A DNA stretch of 64,000 nucleotides from CAYRLW01 sp964425215 (lineage in GTDB: Bacteria > Spirochaetota > Spirochaetia > Treponematales > Breznakiellaceae), in contig CAYRLW010000013.1 of assembly GCA_964425215.1 (NCBI GenBank), positions 7,659 to 71,658 on the forward strand, in the 5' to 3' direction. Each line of letters opens with the position of its first letter. Position 1 is the stretch's first letter. Below are positions 43,065 through 50,400 of the stretch, one piece after another. A program made the translations under genes and the position numbers. The notes under the pieces were generated by a model. The model was not told the origin of the DNA. It did no database searches and saw only the letters and a list, made by a program, of their open reading frames with translations.

Positions 43065-43808
43065 ATGGAGCTCTCTGATATCCGGGTGGTTCTTTCCCGG
43101 CCTTCCGAATCGGGAAACGTGGGGGCCGTTTGCCGGGCCATGAAAAACATGGGCCTTAGCCGCCTGCGGGTCGTGGCCCCCGAGGCTCCCATGGACGAAT
43201 CGGTGATTCTGGCCCGGTCGGTCCACGCGGAGGAACTATGGACCCAGGCGGAACACTATACAACCCTGGCGGAAGCGGTGGCCGATTGCTCTATCGTTAT
43301 CGGTACCACCCGCCGTCGGGGAAAGAAGCGGAAAGACTTTTCCCTAACGCCGGAAGAAACGGCCACGTATGTACGTAGCCAGAATGGAACCGCCGCTCTG
43401 GTTTTTGGGAACGAGCGGACGGGTCTGGAGGCGGAGGAGCTTCGGCTTTGTACGCTGGCGTCCCACATTCCCGCCAGCGATGTTTTTCCTTCGTTAAACC
43501 TTTCCCACGCGGCCCAGATCTACTTTTACGAGTTGTACACCACCCTTTCCCCCGAAGGAGAGGCGAACGCCGGTTCCAAGCACTGGGTTCCCGTGGATCT
43601 AACAAAAATTTCCGTCCTCACGGAACTTATTTTGGATACCCTGGGGTCGGTGGGTTTTTATACCCAGGCGGGCAAGGAGGATCAGCGGCTTTTATTCCGG
43701 GATCTGCTGGCCCGGGCGGCCCTAACCGTGGACGAATACCGGTATCTGGAGGGAATTGTACGAAAGGCCCACAAGCTTTTCGAAGACGCCCTTGATAAAG
43801 ACGTGTAG
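43065..43808 (+). CDS. trmJ: tRNA/rRNA 2'-O-methyltransferase (TrmJ-like, SPOUT)
   Basis: 247 residues from ATG 43065, with AGGGGGAAG ahead. A longer frame to 42954 merely crosses the divergent SDR gene. SPOUT motifs: VLSRPSESGNVGAVCRAMKNMGLSRLRVV (motif 1, with the N-x-G-A-x-R pattern), ALVFGNERTGLEAEEL (motif 2) and PSLNLSHAAQIYFYEL (motif 3). The length and C-terminal helical tail fit TrmJ, which methylates position 32 of tRNA. TrmH-like activity on other RNA cannot be excluded. Confidence 0.88.
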   Translation: MELSDIRVVLSRPSESGNVGAVCRAMKNMGLSRLRVVAPEAPMDESVILARSVHAEELWTQAEHYTTLAEAVADCSIVIGTTRRRGKKRKDFSLTPEETATYVRSQNGTAALVFGNERTGLEAEELRLCTLASHIPASDVFPSLNLSHAAQIYFYELYTTLSPEGEANAGSKHWVPVDLTKISVLTELILDTLGSVGFYTQAGKEDQRLLFRDLLARAALTVDEYRYLEGIVRKAHKLFEDALDKDV

Positions 43809-43826
43809 GGGGGGCATACTTTAACT

Positions 43827-44309
43827 ATGAAACGATCCATGTTCCTAACTGTTTGTTTAAGCGCCCTGGCGCTGACCCTGGGAGCCCAAGAAAATCGGAA
43901 CCGGGCCAAGGACCTGTTGTTACCGGTGGATTTTTCTATAACCCTGGGGGACCTTCACCGGGCGGCCCAGCGGGGGGACGATCGTTCCATCCCCGGGGGG
44001 AAACTGCTCGTTTTAAACGCCGATATCGGATCGGTGACCCTTCGCTCGGATACGGATACCCAATTCGCGGCGGAGGTAGAGTTGATAGGGGGCGCGTGGC
44101 ACGGCGAGGATTCGGTGGAGCTGTACCGTGCATACGCCCTATTTGAGGACAGCGAATTCCGGTCGTTTTTTTCTAAAACGTCCCCCCAAAGGGTACAGAC
44201 AGGACAGCACGTGCTCATTTTAGCCCGATATTTGGGACTGGGCTTGGATTACGACGAAACGACCCCCATCGCGGTGGTCGAAGCCCTGGGTTTACGGCTA
44301 ACCAATTGA
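43827..44309 (+). CDS. Small exported protein of unknown function
   Basis: 160 residues with a signal peptide (MKRSMFLTVCLSALALTLGAQ). The mature part is acidic and beta-rich (LLVLNADIGSVTLRSD, FAAEVELIGGAWHGEDSVELYRAYALFEDSEF). No family recognised. It lies 18 bases after trmJ, so it may be transcribed with it. A terminator-like hairpin follows at 44323. Confidence 0.75.
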   Translation: MKRSMFLTVCLSALALTLGAQENRNRAKDLLLPVDFSITLGDLHRAAQRGDDRSIPGGKLLVLNADIGSVTLRSDTDTQFAAEVELIGGAWHGEDSVELYRAYALFEDSEFRSFFSKTSPQRVQTGQHVLILARYLGLGLDYDETTPIAVVEALGLRLTN

Positions 44310-44322
44310 GATGTGGGGCGTT

Positions 44323-44345
44323 TGCAAAGGTTTTTCACCTTTGCA
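44323..44345. terminator. Bidirectional terminator-like hairpin
   Basis: TGCAAAGG (44323-44330) and CCTTTGCA (44338-44345) form a perfect 8-bp stem around TTTTTCA, between convergent genes (small exported protein and the sigma54-type regulator). It may serve both. Confidence 0.6.
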
Positions 44346-44438
44346 TGCTCCCCGTATCGCCCTTTTAATATTGAAATCCCCCAGGGAGACGGGTTCTAAG
44401 AAGTTTGGAGGATTGGTCCTATTATAATGGACCGGCTC

Positions 44439-45593
44439 CTAGGGCAACCGTATATGGGAACGTTCAATCCGATTCCCCTGACTAAGCAAGATGGCCCTTT
44501 GGATGCAGGCCTTTAATTGTCGTACGTTGCCGGGCCAGGGGTAATTGCTTAAAACATCCAGGGCTTCGTCGCTTATGGTTGCGGGGGGCGTGAGAAAATG
44601 GGCCACCAGTTCGGCGATATCACCCCGGCGTTCACGGAGAGCTGGAATTTGGATGGATAAGGTTTCGACCCGGTACTTTAAATCCTGCCGGAATTTCTTT
44701 TGGGCGATAAGCTCGTCCAAATTCCGGTTGGTAGCAAAAATTAAGCGGCAATTTACGGGGTAGGATCGATTTCCTCCCAGACGTTGAACCTTTCCATCCT
44801 CCACGATCCGTAGTAAAGCCGCCTGAACACTAGCACAGGCGTCCCCAATTTCATCAAGAAATAGGGTCCCCCCGTTGGCCTGTTCAAAAATTCCTCCTCG
44901 GGATTTGGCGTCCGTATAGGCTCCCGCTTCGCATCCAAAGAGTTCGCTTTCCACGAGCCCGTCCGGTGTAGCGGCTATGTTACGGGCCTCAAAGGGTCCG
45001 CCGCTTCTAAAGGAGGATCGGTGAATTGCCCGGGCTACTAGATCCTTTCCCGTTCCGCTCTCTCCCTGGATAAGAACCGGCAAATCGCTTTTCGCGTAGG
45101 CCCGTATTTCTTCCCAAACCCGTTTCATACCCTCTGAGGAGCCGATCAACGGGTATTCTGGATTCCCCGCATCGTTTTCCGTACCCCCGGGAAATAAGGA
45201 CCCCTGGGTTTGCAGTGAGCTTTCCCCGTTCATGGTATCCGTATGGATAAGGTTTCGAATCCGCCGCAGGAGCATGGGGGTGATATAGGGCTTGGATAAA
45301 AAATCCTTGGCCCCGGCCTTCAAGGCCCGGACAACAAAAATAGGGTCGTTGTACGCGGAAAGCATCAGCACCGGGGGCCGGCGGGGTAACTTTTGTAATT
45401 CCGAGAGGACTTGGTAGCCGCTGTGTTCGGGCATGCGGATGTCCAATATAACCACAGCGGGTTTTTCTTGGACCACCAGGGCCTTTGCGGTCCGGGGCTT
45501 TTGGCAGGTTACGACCCGATAGTACTCGGCGAGCTGGTAGGACAGGGCTTGCAACTCCTCCTCCATATCGTCGATACACACTATCGAGTCCAT
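44439..45593 (-). CDS. NtrC-type response regulator without DNA-binding domain
   Basis: 384 residues. Receiver (1-120) with acidic pair Asp8-Asp9, phosphoacceptor Asp51 (VVILDIRMPEHSG) and Lys101 (SKPY). AAA+ domain (150-384): Walker A GESGTGKD (177-184), GGTLFLDEIGD (Walker B, 241-251) and FATNRNLDEL, RQDLKYRV. The sigma54-contact loop reads GAYTDA (224-229), not GAFTGA. After the AAA+ domain it ends at about SHIRLP with no Fis-like helix-turn-helix. Activators without HTH (such as FlgR) act from solution, but the altered loop raises doubt about sigma54 activity. Convergent with the small exported protein gene, directly before the WecG-like gene. Confidence 0.9.
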   Translation of the reverse strand: MDSIVCIDDMEEELQALSYQLAEYYRVVTCQKPRTAKALVVQEKPAVVILDIRMPEHSGYQVLSELQKLPRRPPVLMLSAYNDPIFVVRALKAGAKDFLSKPYITPMLLRRIRNLIHTDTMNGESSLQTQGSLFPGGTENDAGNPEYPLIGSSEGMKRVWEEIRAYAKSDLPVLIQGESGTGKDLVARAIHRSSFRSGGPFEARNIAATPDGLVESELFGCEAGAYTDAKSRGGIFEQANGGTLFLDEIGDACASVQAALLRIVEDGKVQRLGGNRSYPVNCRLIFATNRNLDELIAQKKFRQDLKYRVETLSIQIPALRERRGDIAELVAHFLTPPATISDEALDVLSNYPWPGNVRQLKACIQRAILLSQGNRIERSHIRLP

Positions 45594-45596
45594 AGC

Positions 45597-46361
45597 CTAT
45601 CCCCCCCTGAAGAGCTTATGGTACAAAAGCAGAATTTTATAATACAAGTATGGGAAAACGCGGAAAATTCGCAAGGGATTTTTTACACAAAAACCTATCC
45701 ACTCTAAACCCCGATCGAAAATCACCTTGGAAGGCCGGTGCCGACGTTCTGCGAACACGTCAAAAAGATCACTGCACCACAGGCGTATCCCCGGGCCAAA
45801 GGCCGCGGAGTTTCTACCAATCCACCGTTCGTCTCCGGGAACCCCTCGGTTGACCAACAGTAGGGCCGGGCCCGCTTTTTTGACCGCCTGAAAGATGTTT
45901 CCCTCTTCGGTATGCCGGAAACCACCGGCACAGCGGCCCACAACCCGGAGTCCCGGGAAGGTCCGCTTTAGGTTCCGTTCCGTGGTTTGGATGCTTTTGC
46001 GTCTTCCCCCCAAAAGGTACACGGTCCGACCCCGTTCCTCCAGGGTCGAAAGAAGCCGGATTACAAAGTCGAAGGGCATGTACCGCTGTGGGGTTTTTCC
46101 TGTAAGGAACCGTACTCCGCCGATAATGCTTTTAGAAATGGGAATTACCAGCGAAGCGCTTAAAACGTAATTTCGGTATTCCCCGGCCTTACGGGCCCGC
46201 AAAAGATCCCGCAGGGAGAGAAGGACGATATGCTGTTCTCCTCCTGTTAGAATCATCTGGTTGATCACCGGGGGTATTTGTTCTGGAGAAAGGATATCTA
46301 AGGGTACATTCAGACAGGTAACGCGTTCGATTTTTGGGGTATCAGGGGTTTCGGCATCCAC
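45597..46361 (-). CDS. WecG/TagA/CpsF-family glycosyltransferase
   Basis: 254 residues. Family segments: LSLRDLLRARKAGEYRNYVLSASLVIPISKSIIGG, TVYLLGGRRKSIQTTERNLKRTFPGLRVVGRCAGGF, AGPALLLVNRGVPGDERWIGRN and the C-terminal FDRGLEWIGFCVKNPLRIFRVFPYL, which fits the GT26 family (ManNAcA or ManNAc transferase to lipid-linked GlcNAc). The usual DG(M/I)-type motif of the N-terminal part is changed to SKSIIGG, so activity is uncertain. It overlaps the end of rsmE by 52 bases and precedes the regulator gene by 3 bases. Confidence 0.82.
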   Translation of the reverse strand: MDAETPDTPKIERVTCLNVPLDILSPEQIPPVINQMILTGGEQHIVLLSLRDLLRARKAGEYRNYVLSASLVIPISKSIIGGVRFLTGKTPQRYMPFDFVIRLLSTLEERGRTVYLLGGRRKSIQTTERNLKRTFPGLRVVGRCAGGFRHTEEGNIFQAVKKAGPALLLVNRGVPGDERWIGRNSAAFGPGIRLWCSDLFDVFAERRHRPSKVIFDRGLEWIGFCVKNPLRIFRVFPYLYYKILLLYHKLFRGG

Positions 46362-47155
46362 GATGCGCTCTCCAGAAGAATAACATGGGTTGCGGCCGCT
46401 GCGAAAAGGGCGGCGGTTTCGGTCCGTAAAATAGTGAATCCTAGCAGAATGGGTTTAAAACCCGCGTTTAAAAATTGCGAGGCTTCGGAATCGGAAAAAC
46501 CGCCCTCCGGTCCTACCACTAGGATGACTGCTTCGGGACAACCGCTAAGATAGCCGTGAAGGGTTCCCTGCGCAAGGGGGTCCTGATGAAAAAGTATACC
46601 CACCGCCTTGGGGTGGGAACGGGAAAAGTCTTTCCAAAATTCGATGATCCCGCCGGTGGTGGTTGGCTTTTCTACCACCGTCGCCACGGGGGATCCGCTT
46701 TGCTGGCGCGCTTCTTTGACAATCCGGTCCCACCGTTCCCGTTTACGGCTTCCCTCCGACTCTCTTTCTAGGGTGGGGACCGAATGCTCCGAAACAAAGG
46801 GGATAATCCGCTCAATGCCCGCTTCGGTGGCCTGCCGAACGATCAGATCCATTTTTTGGCCCTTGGGCAGGCTTTGACAGAGGATGATCGGCGGAACCGA
46901 CCCGATGGGTACCGATTCCGGTTCCCCAAGGGACCCCTTGGGCCCATCTCCCGCTTCTCTAAGGACCTGCCCCTCCATGCTGGTGGAACCGATGGAATGG
47001 ATGCGGACAAGGACCTCTTCCCCCGAAGGGAGAACCGCAGGGAAGGAATCGCCTTGACGGAGCCGTAACACCCGGCTCAGGTAACGGTGGTCCTTCCCCG
47101 TCAAGCGGACCCTTCCCTCCAAATCCGGGGGAAGGGCCAAAAGAAAACGGCGCAT
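46310..47155 (-). CDS. rsmE: 16S rRNA (uracil-1498-N3)-methyltransferase
   Basis: 281 residues, longer than the usual ~245. RsmE marks: N-terminal PUA-like part (VRLTGKDHRYLSRVLRLRQGD) and SPOUT motifs ILCQSLPKGQKMDLIVRQATEAGIERIIPFVSEHSV, VILVVGPEGGFSDSEASQF and ILGFTILRTETAALFAAA (family LGxRILRTETA). It methylates U1498 of 16S rRNA. The extra 30 C-terminal residues overlap the next gene by 52 bases. It follows the processing protease gene by 11 bases. Confidence 0.94.
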   Translation of the reverse strand: MRRFLLALPPDLEGRVRLTGKDHRYLSRVLRLRQGDSFPAVLPSGEEVLVRIHSIGSTSMEGQVLREAGDGPKGSLGEPESVPIGSVPPIILCQSLPKGQKMDLIVRQATEAGIERIIPFVSEHSVPTLERESEGSRKRERWDRIVKEARQQSGSPVATVVEKPTTTGGIIEFWKDFSRSHPKAVGILFHQDPLAQGTLHGYLSGCPEAVILVVGPEGGFSDSEASQFLNAGFKPILLGFTILRTETAALFAAAATHVILLESASWMPKPLIPQKSNALPV

Positions 47156-47166
47156 GAAAGGGCGGC

Positions 47167-48681
47167 TTAGGGGGGCGGGACGGAAGTTTTTTCCGCGGTT
47201 TTTTTGGCGGAAGCTTCGTCCTGGAGCATTTTAAGGGTCTTTGTCGTTTTTATCAGGGTAGGATATTTCCCGCTCCGAAGCAGATCCACCGCCGCCTTTA
47301 GTTGGATATCGTACTCCAGGTCGTACACCGGCGCGATGGTGGTCCGGTTCCGTTCGTCCCGAACCAAACGGCTCAAGAGCGTGGTATCCAGGCCGTATTC
47401 AGAGGAAAGGGTTTTGACAAAGGCGGCGACCCGTTCGGGGCTGGGATTGCTTTCCGCTTTGACGAAATCGGGGATCCTATTATCCTTGACCAGGCGATTG
47501 AGTGATTCGGCTTCCTTATCCGTTAGGACGGGAAACGCCACTTCCAGGTCCGGAGGGATACCGATTTTATCAATGTTTACGTCGCTGGGGGTATAGTACC
47601 GGGCTATGGTAATTTTAAAGCCCGAAGAATCGATGGGATAGACCTGCTGGACCGAGCCTTTTCCGTAGGATTTTTCTCCCACCAGGTACGCTCGGCCCCG
47701 GTCTTTTAGGGCTCCCGCGACTATTTCCGAAGCGGACGCGGAACCCCGGTTAATGAGAACGATCACGGGGATCGTGGGGGGGACCAGGGTGTCCTTTTTG
47801 GCGGTAAATACCTGATTCTCCTCCGGAAGCCGGGACTTGGTGGAAACGACCACCCCGCCGTCCAGGAAAAGATCGGCGACCCCGATCGCCGCTTGGAGGA
47901 GGCCTCCATAGTTGTTCCGCAGGTCGATAATCAGACCCTTATAGTTTTTAGAAGCACAATCCTTAATCGCCTCGGCTACCCGTTCCGTGGTCATGGGCGT
48001 AAAGGTGATAATCCGTACGTAACCGATATCATCGCCGATCATCCCGTGTTTTACCGTGGGAACCTCGATGACCGCCCGGGTCAAGGTTACGGGGAAGTCC
48101 ATTTTTTCGCCCCGCTTAATCTGGATCGTCACTTGGGTACCCGGGACCCCCCGCAGACGGGCTAAAACCTCGTCCATGGTCAATTTTTCCGTGGATTCGT
48201 TGTCGATTTTGGTGATCAGGTCCCCCGGACTAATCCCCGCACGCCATCCGGGGGTGTCTTCAATGGGAGCGGCCACTTCGACGTAGGCCGGTTTCCCGTT
48301 GGTTTGCTCCTCCACCTGCTTGGTGATATAGAGCCCCACCCCGCCGAAATTACCCTGGGTTGTATCGTTCAAGTCCGACATATCCGATTCGGTAAGGAAG
48401 GTGGAGTAGGGGTCCCCCAGGGCCTTGAACATGCCCGACATGGCGCCTTCGTATATCGTTTTAGGGTCCACCTTGTCCACATAGTGCCGTTGGATAAAGT
48501 CAAAAACATTTTGAATAATCGCCGTGTACCGCCGGCTGTCGTCGGCATTGCTTTGGGCGCTAAGGTGGGGTACCGACGCTAACACAAAGACGGCACAAAG
48601 GGCGATGGTGGAAATGAACCACACGAGGGAAACGGAAAGCCGGGGCTTCCTTTTGGGAGCTTGGGGTAATTGATCACTCAT
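47167..48681 (-). CDS. C-terminal processing peptidase (S41 family)
   Basis: 504 residues. N-terminal membrane anchor (LSVSLVWFISTIALCAVFVLASVPHL, about 17-42), then a PDZ domain (TNGKPAYVEVAAPIEDTPGWRAGISPGDLITKIDNES) and the S41 catalytic domain: IGYVRIITF, LIIDLRNNYGGLLQAAI, and the Ser nucleophile in GSASASEIVAGALKDRGRAYLVGEKSYGKGSVQQ with the general-base Lys in the same stretch. It cleaves periplasmic proteins from their C-termini, as CtpA/Prc does. A Pro-rich tail (SVPPP) closes it. Confidence 0.95.
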   Translation of the reverse strand: MSDQLPQAPKRKPRLSVSLVWFISTIALCAVFVLASVPHLSAQSNADDSRRYTAIIQNVFDFIQRHYVDKVDPKTIYEGAMSGMFKALGDPYSTFLTESDMSDLNDTTQGNFGGVGLYITKQVEEQTNGKPAYVEVAAPIEDTPGWRAGISPGDLITKIDNESTEKLTMDEVLARLRGVPGTQVTIQIKRGEKMDFPVTLTRAVIEVPTVKHGMIGDDIGYVRIITFTPMTTERVAEAIKDCASKNYKGLIIDLRNNYGGLLQAAIGVADLFLDGGVVVSTKSRLPEENQVFTAKKDTLVPPTIPVIVLINRGSASASEIVAGALKDRGRAYLVGEKSYGKGSVQQVYPIDSSGFKITIARYYTPSDVNIDKIGIPPDLEVAFPVLTDKEAESLNRLVKDNRIPDFVKAESNPSPERVAAFVKTLSSEYGLDTTLLSRLVRDERNRTTIAPVYDLEYDIQLKAAVDLLRSGKYPTLIKTTKTLKMLQDEASAKKTAEKTSVPPP

Positions 48682-48721
48682 AGTACCATTCTAGAAAAGA
48701 GAGATAAATTGTCAATCCGTG

Positions 48722-48760
48722 GAGGTTCTTTTAAAAGTAACAGACTTTTGAAAGAACCTC
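48722..48760. repeat. Dispersed palindrome, copy 4 (variant)
   Basis: GAGGTTCTTTTAAAAGT (48722-48738) pairs with 48744-48760 across all 17 positions with one G-U, loop AACAG. It sits between the divergent starts of the processing protease and a small membrane protein gene, so it is not a terminator of either. Like copy 2 it has a diverged core. Confidence 0.8.
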
Positions 48761-48827
48761 ATCTACCTTAGGATTTCTTTATCAAAAACCCCTTGACCCT
48801 GGACAAGCGGAACCGTACAGTTTTACT

Positions 48828-49238
48828 ATGAATGTACGTCGTTCCTTTGGGTTTGCGCTCTTTCTGTATGACCTGGTCCGGTTGGTGGCTTTGATTGGTC
48901 TCTTGTCGCTTCTTCGTTCGTCCTTAGAGTCGGAACGTATAGGAAACCTGTTTCCCCTTATAGCCCTGGGATCTCCAAACGCTTTGTTTTTGCTTATGTC
49001 GTTTTTTTTATGGTTCCGGCCGGAAGATTACGCGCCCTTTAGGAACCTGTATGTCGCGGGAAAGGTCCTGGGTATAACCGCGTCGATTACCTGGTTCATC
49101 CTTTCCTTCCGGGATGTTTTTCTCTCCCTGGGAATGGATACCCTGGGAACCATAACCGTCGCGGGACTGACCTTGGCTCTAGCGGTGGGGGATGGGCTGT
49201 CGATCCTTATGCTCCGGTATTCCCAAGGGGGACGGTAA
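48828..49238 (+). CDS. Small membrane protein of unknown function
   Basis: 136 residues with four predicted helices (about 7-30, 45-65, 78-98 and 108-128). A two-residue GR ending runs into the start of the MinD-like gene with one base shared. No family recognised. The tight overlap implies co-translation with the ATPase, whose role in flagellar placement might involve a membrane partner. Confidence 0.7.
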   Translation: MNVRRSFGFALFLYDLVRLVALIGLLSLLRSSLESERIGNLFPLIALGSPNALFLLMSFFLWFRPEDYAPFRNLYVAGKVLGITASITWFILSFRDVFLSLGMDTLGTITVAGLTLALAVGDGLSILMLRYSQGGR

Positions 49239-50377
49239 TGCGCTTAATTCCTATCGCCAGCGGAAAAGGCGGGGTCGGTAAATCCCTGGTAGCGGCGAAC
49301 CTTTCCATCGCCTTTGCCCAGGCGGGTAAGAAGGTTATTCTCGCGGATCTGGATTTGGGGGCTTCGAACCTCCATCTAATTATCGGCAGTCGCTCTCCCC
49401 GTTCCGGTATAGGCACGTTTTTAAATGATCCGAAATCGGACTTTAACCAGGTAATTGTGGATACGGGGATACCCAACCTCCGGTTTATCCCCGGGGACGC
49501 GGAAATTCCCGGAACCGCGAACCTAAAGCCTCCCCAAATGAACGCCCTGGCCCGGCGGCTTTTAAGCCTGGAAGCGGATATTTTGGTCCTGGATCTGGGA
49601 GCGGGAACCCATCAAAGTATTTTGGACTTTTTTCTCCTCTCTGGCCAGGGTATCGTCGTTACCACCCCAACGGTGACGGCGACCCTGAACGCCTATCTTT
49701 TTCTTAAAAACGTGGTATTCAGGCTTATGTACTCCTCCTTTTCTAAGGGAAGCAGGGCCTTCGAGTATTTGGAAAAACTACGGAAAGATAAATCGGGGCT
49801 ACAAAAACTCTATATACCCAAAGTGATGGATGTCATAGCCGAAATTGATCCGGAATCCCACGGGAAGTTCAAAGAACGCATATCCCTGTTCCATCCCCGG
49901 CTTATTTTGAATATGATCGAGGAGCCAAAACAGGCGGAGGTGGCCCAAAAAATCCGGCGTTCCTGCGTGGAGTATTTGGATTTACAGTTGGAACACTTGG
50001 GAATTATCTATCGGGATTCTATCCAGGACACGGCCCTGCAGGCCCGGCTTCCCATCATCCTCTATAAAAACCAAGCCATCCTATCCCAAGCTATATACCG
50101 AATCGCGGACAAGATCCTCCAGTCCGACGAGCGGGATTATTTCCTGGAAAAACGGGGAATAGACGAAAGCTTCGCGGAAGCGGAAATGGAAGCGGAGGTG
50201 GATTATCAAAATAAAATGGGATACGTGGAGGAACTGCTCCACTGCGGAGCCTTGTCCGAGGGAGATCTAATAGAAACGGTGAAGAGTCAGCAGTACGAGA
50301 TTTCCCAGCTTAGAAAGGAAAATTTATTCCTAAAAAGTAAATTGTCCCAGGCCTTTTCCCAGGGCTTTAAACCCTAA
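49238..50377 (+). CDS. MinD/FlhG-like P-loop ATPase
   Basis: 379 residues. Deviant Walker A GKGGVGKSLVAANL, then ADLDLGASNLHLIIG and LDLGAGTHQSILDFFLLSG (Walker A', switch). It resembles FlhG/YlxH, which regulate flagellar number and place. A C-terminal extension (about 290-379) is acidic and coiled-coil-like. Its neighbour is a FapA/DUF342 protein, an arrangement found in other flagellated spirochetes. Alternative: a general ParA-like positioning ATPase. Confidence 0.86.
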   Translation: MRLIPIASGKGGVGKSLVAANLSIAFAQAGKKVILADLDLGASNLHLIIGSRSPRSGIGTFLNDPKSDFNQVIVDTGIPNLRFIPGDAEIPGTANLKPPQMNALARRLLSLEADILVLDLGAGTHQSILDFFLLSGQGIVVTTPTVTATLNAYLFLKNVVFRLMYSSFSKGSRAFEYLEKLRKDKSGLQKLYIPKVMDVIAEIDPESHGKFKERISLFHPRLILNMIEEPKQAEVAQKIRRSCVEYLDLQLEHLGIIYRDSIQDTALQARLPIILYKNQAILSQAIYRIADKILQSDERDYFLEKRGIDESFAEAEMEAEVDYQNKMGYVEELLHCGALSEGDLIETVKSQQYEISQLRKENLFLKSKLSQAFSQGFKP

Positions 50378-50400
50378 AACGGGACGGGAGCGGTACAACT

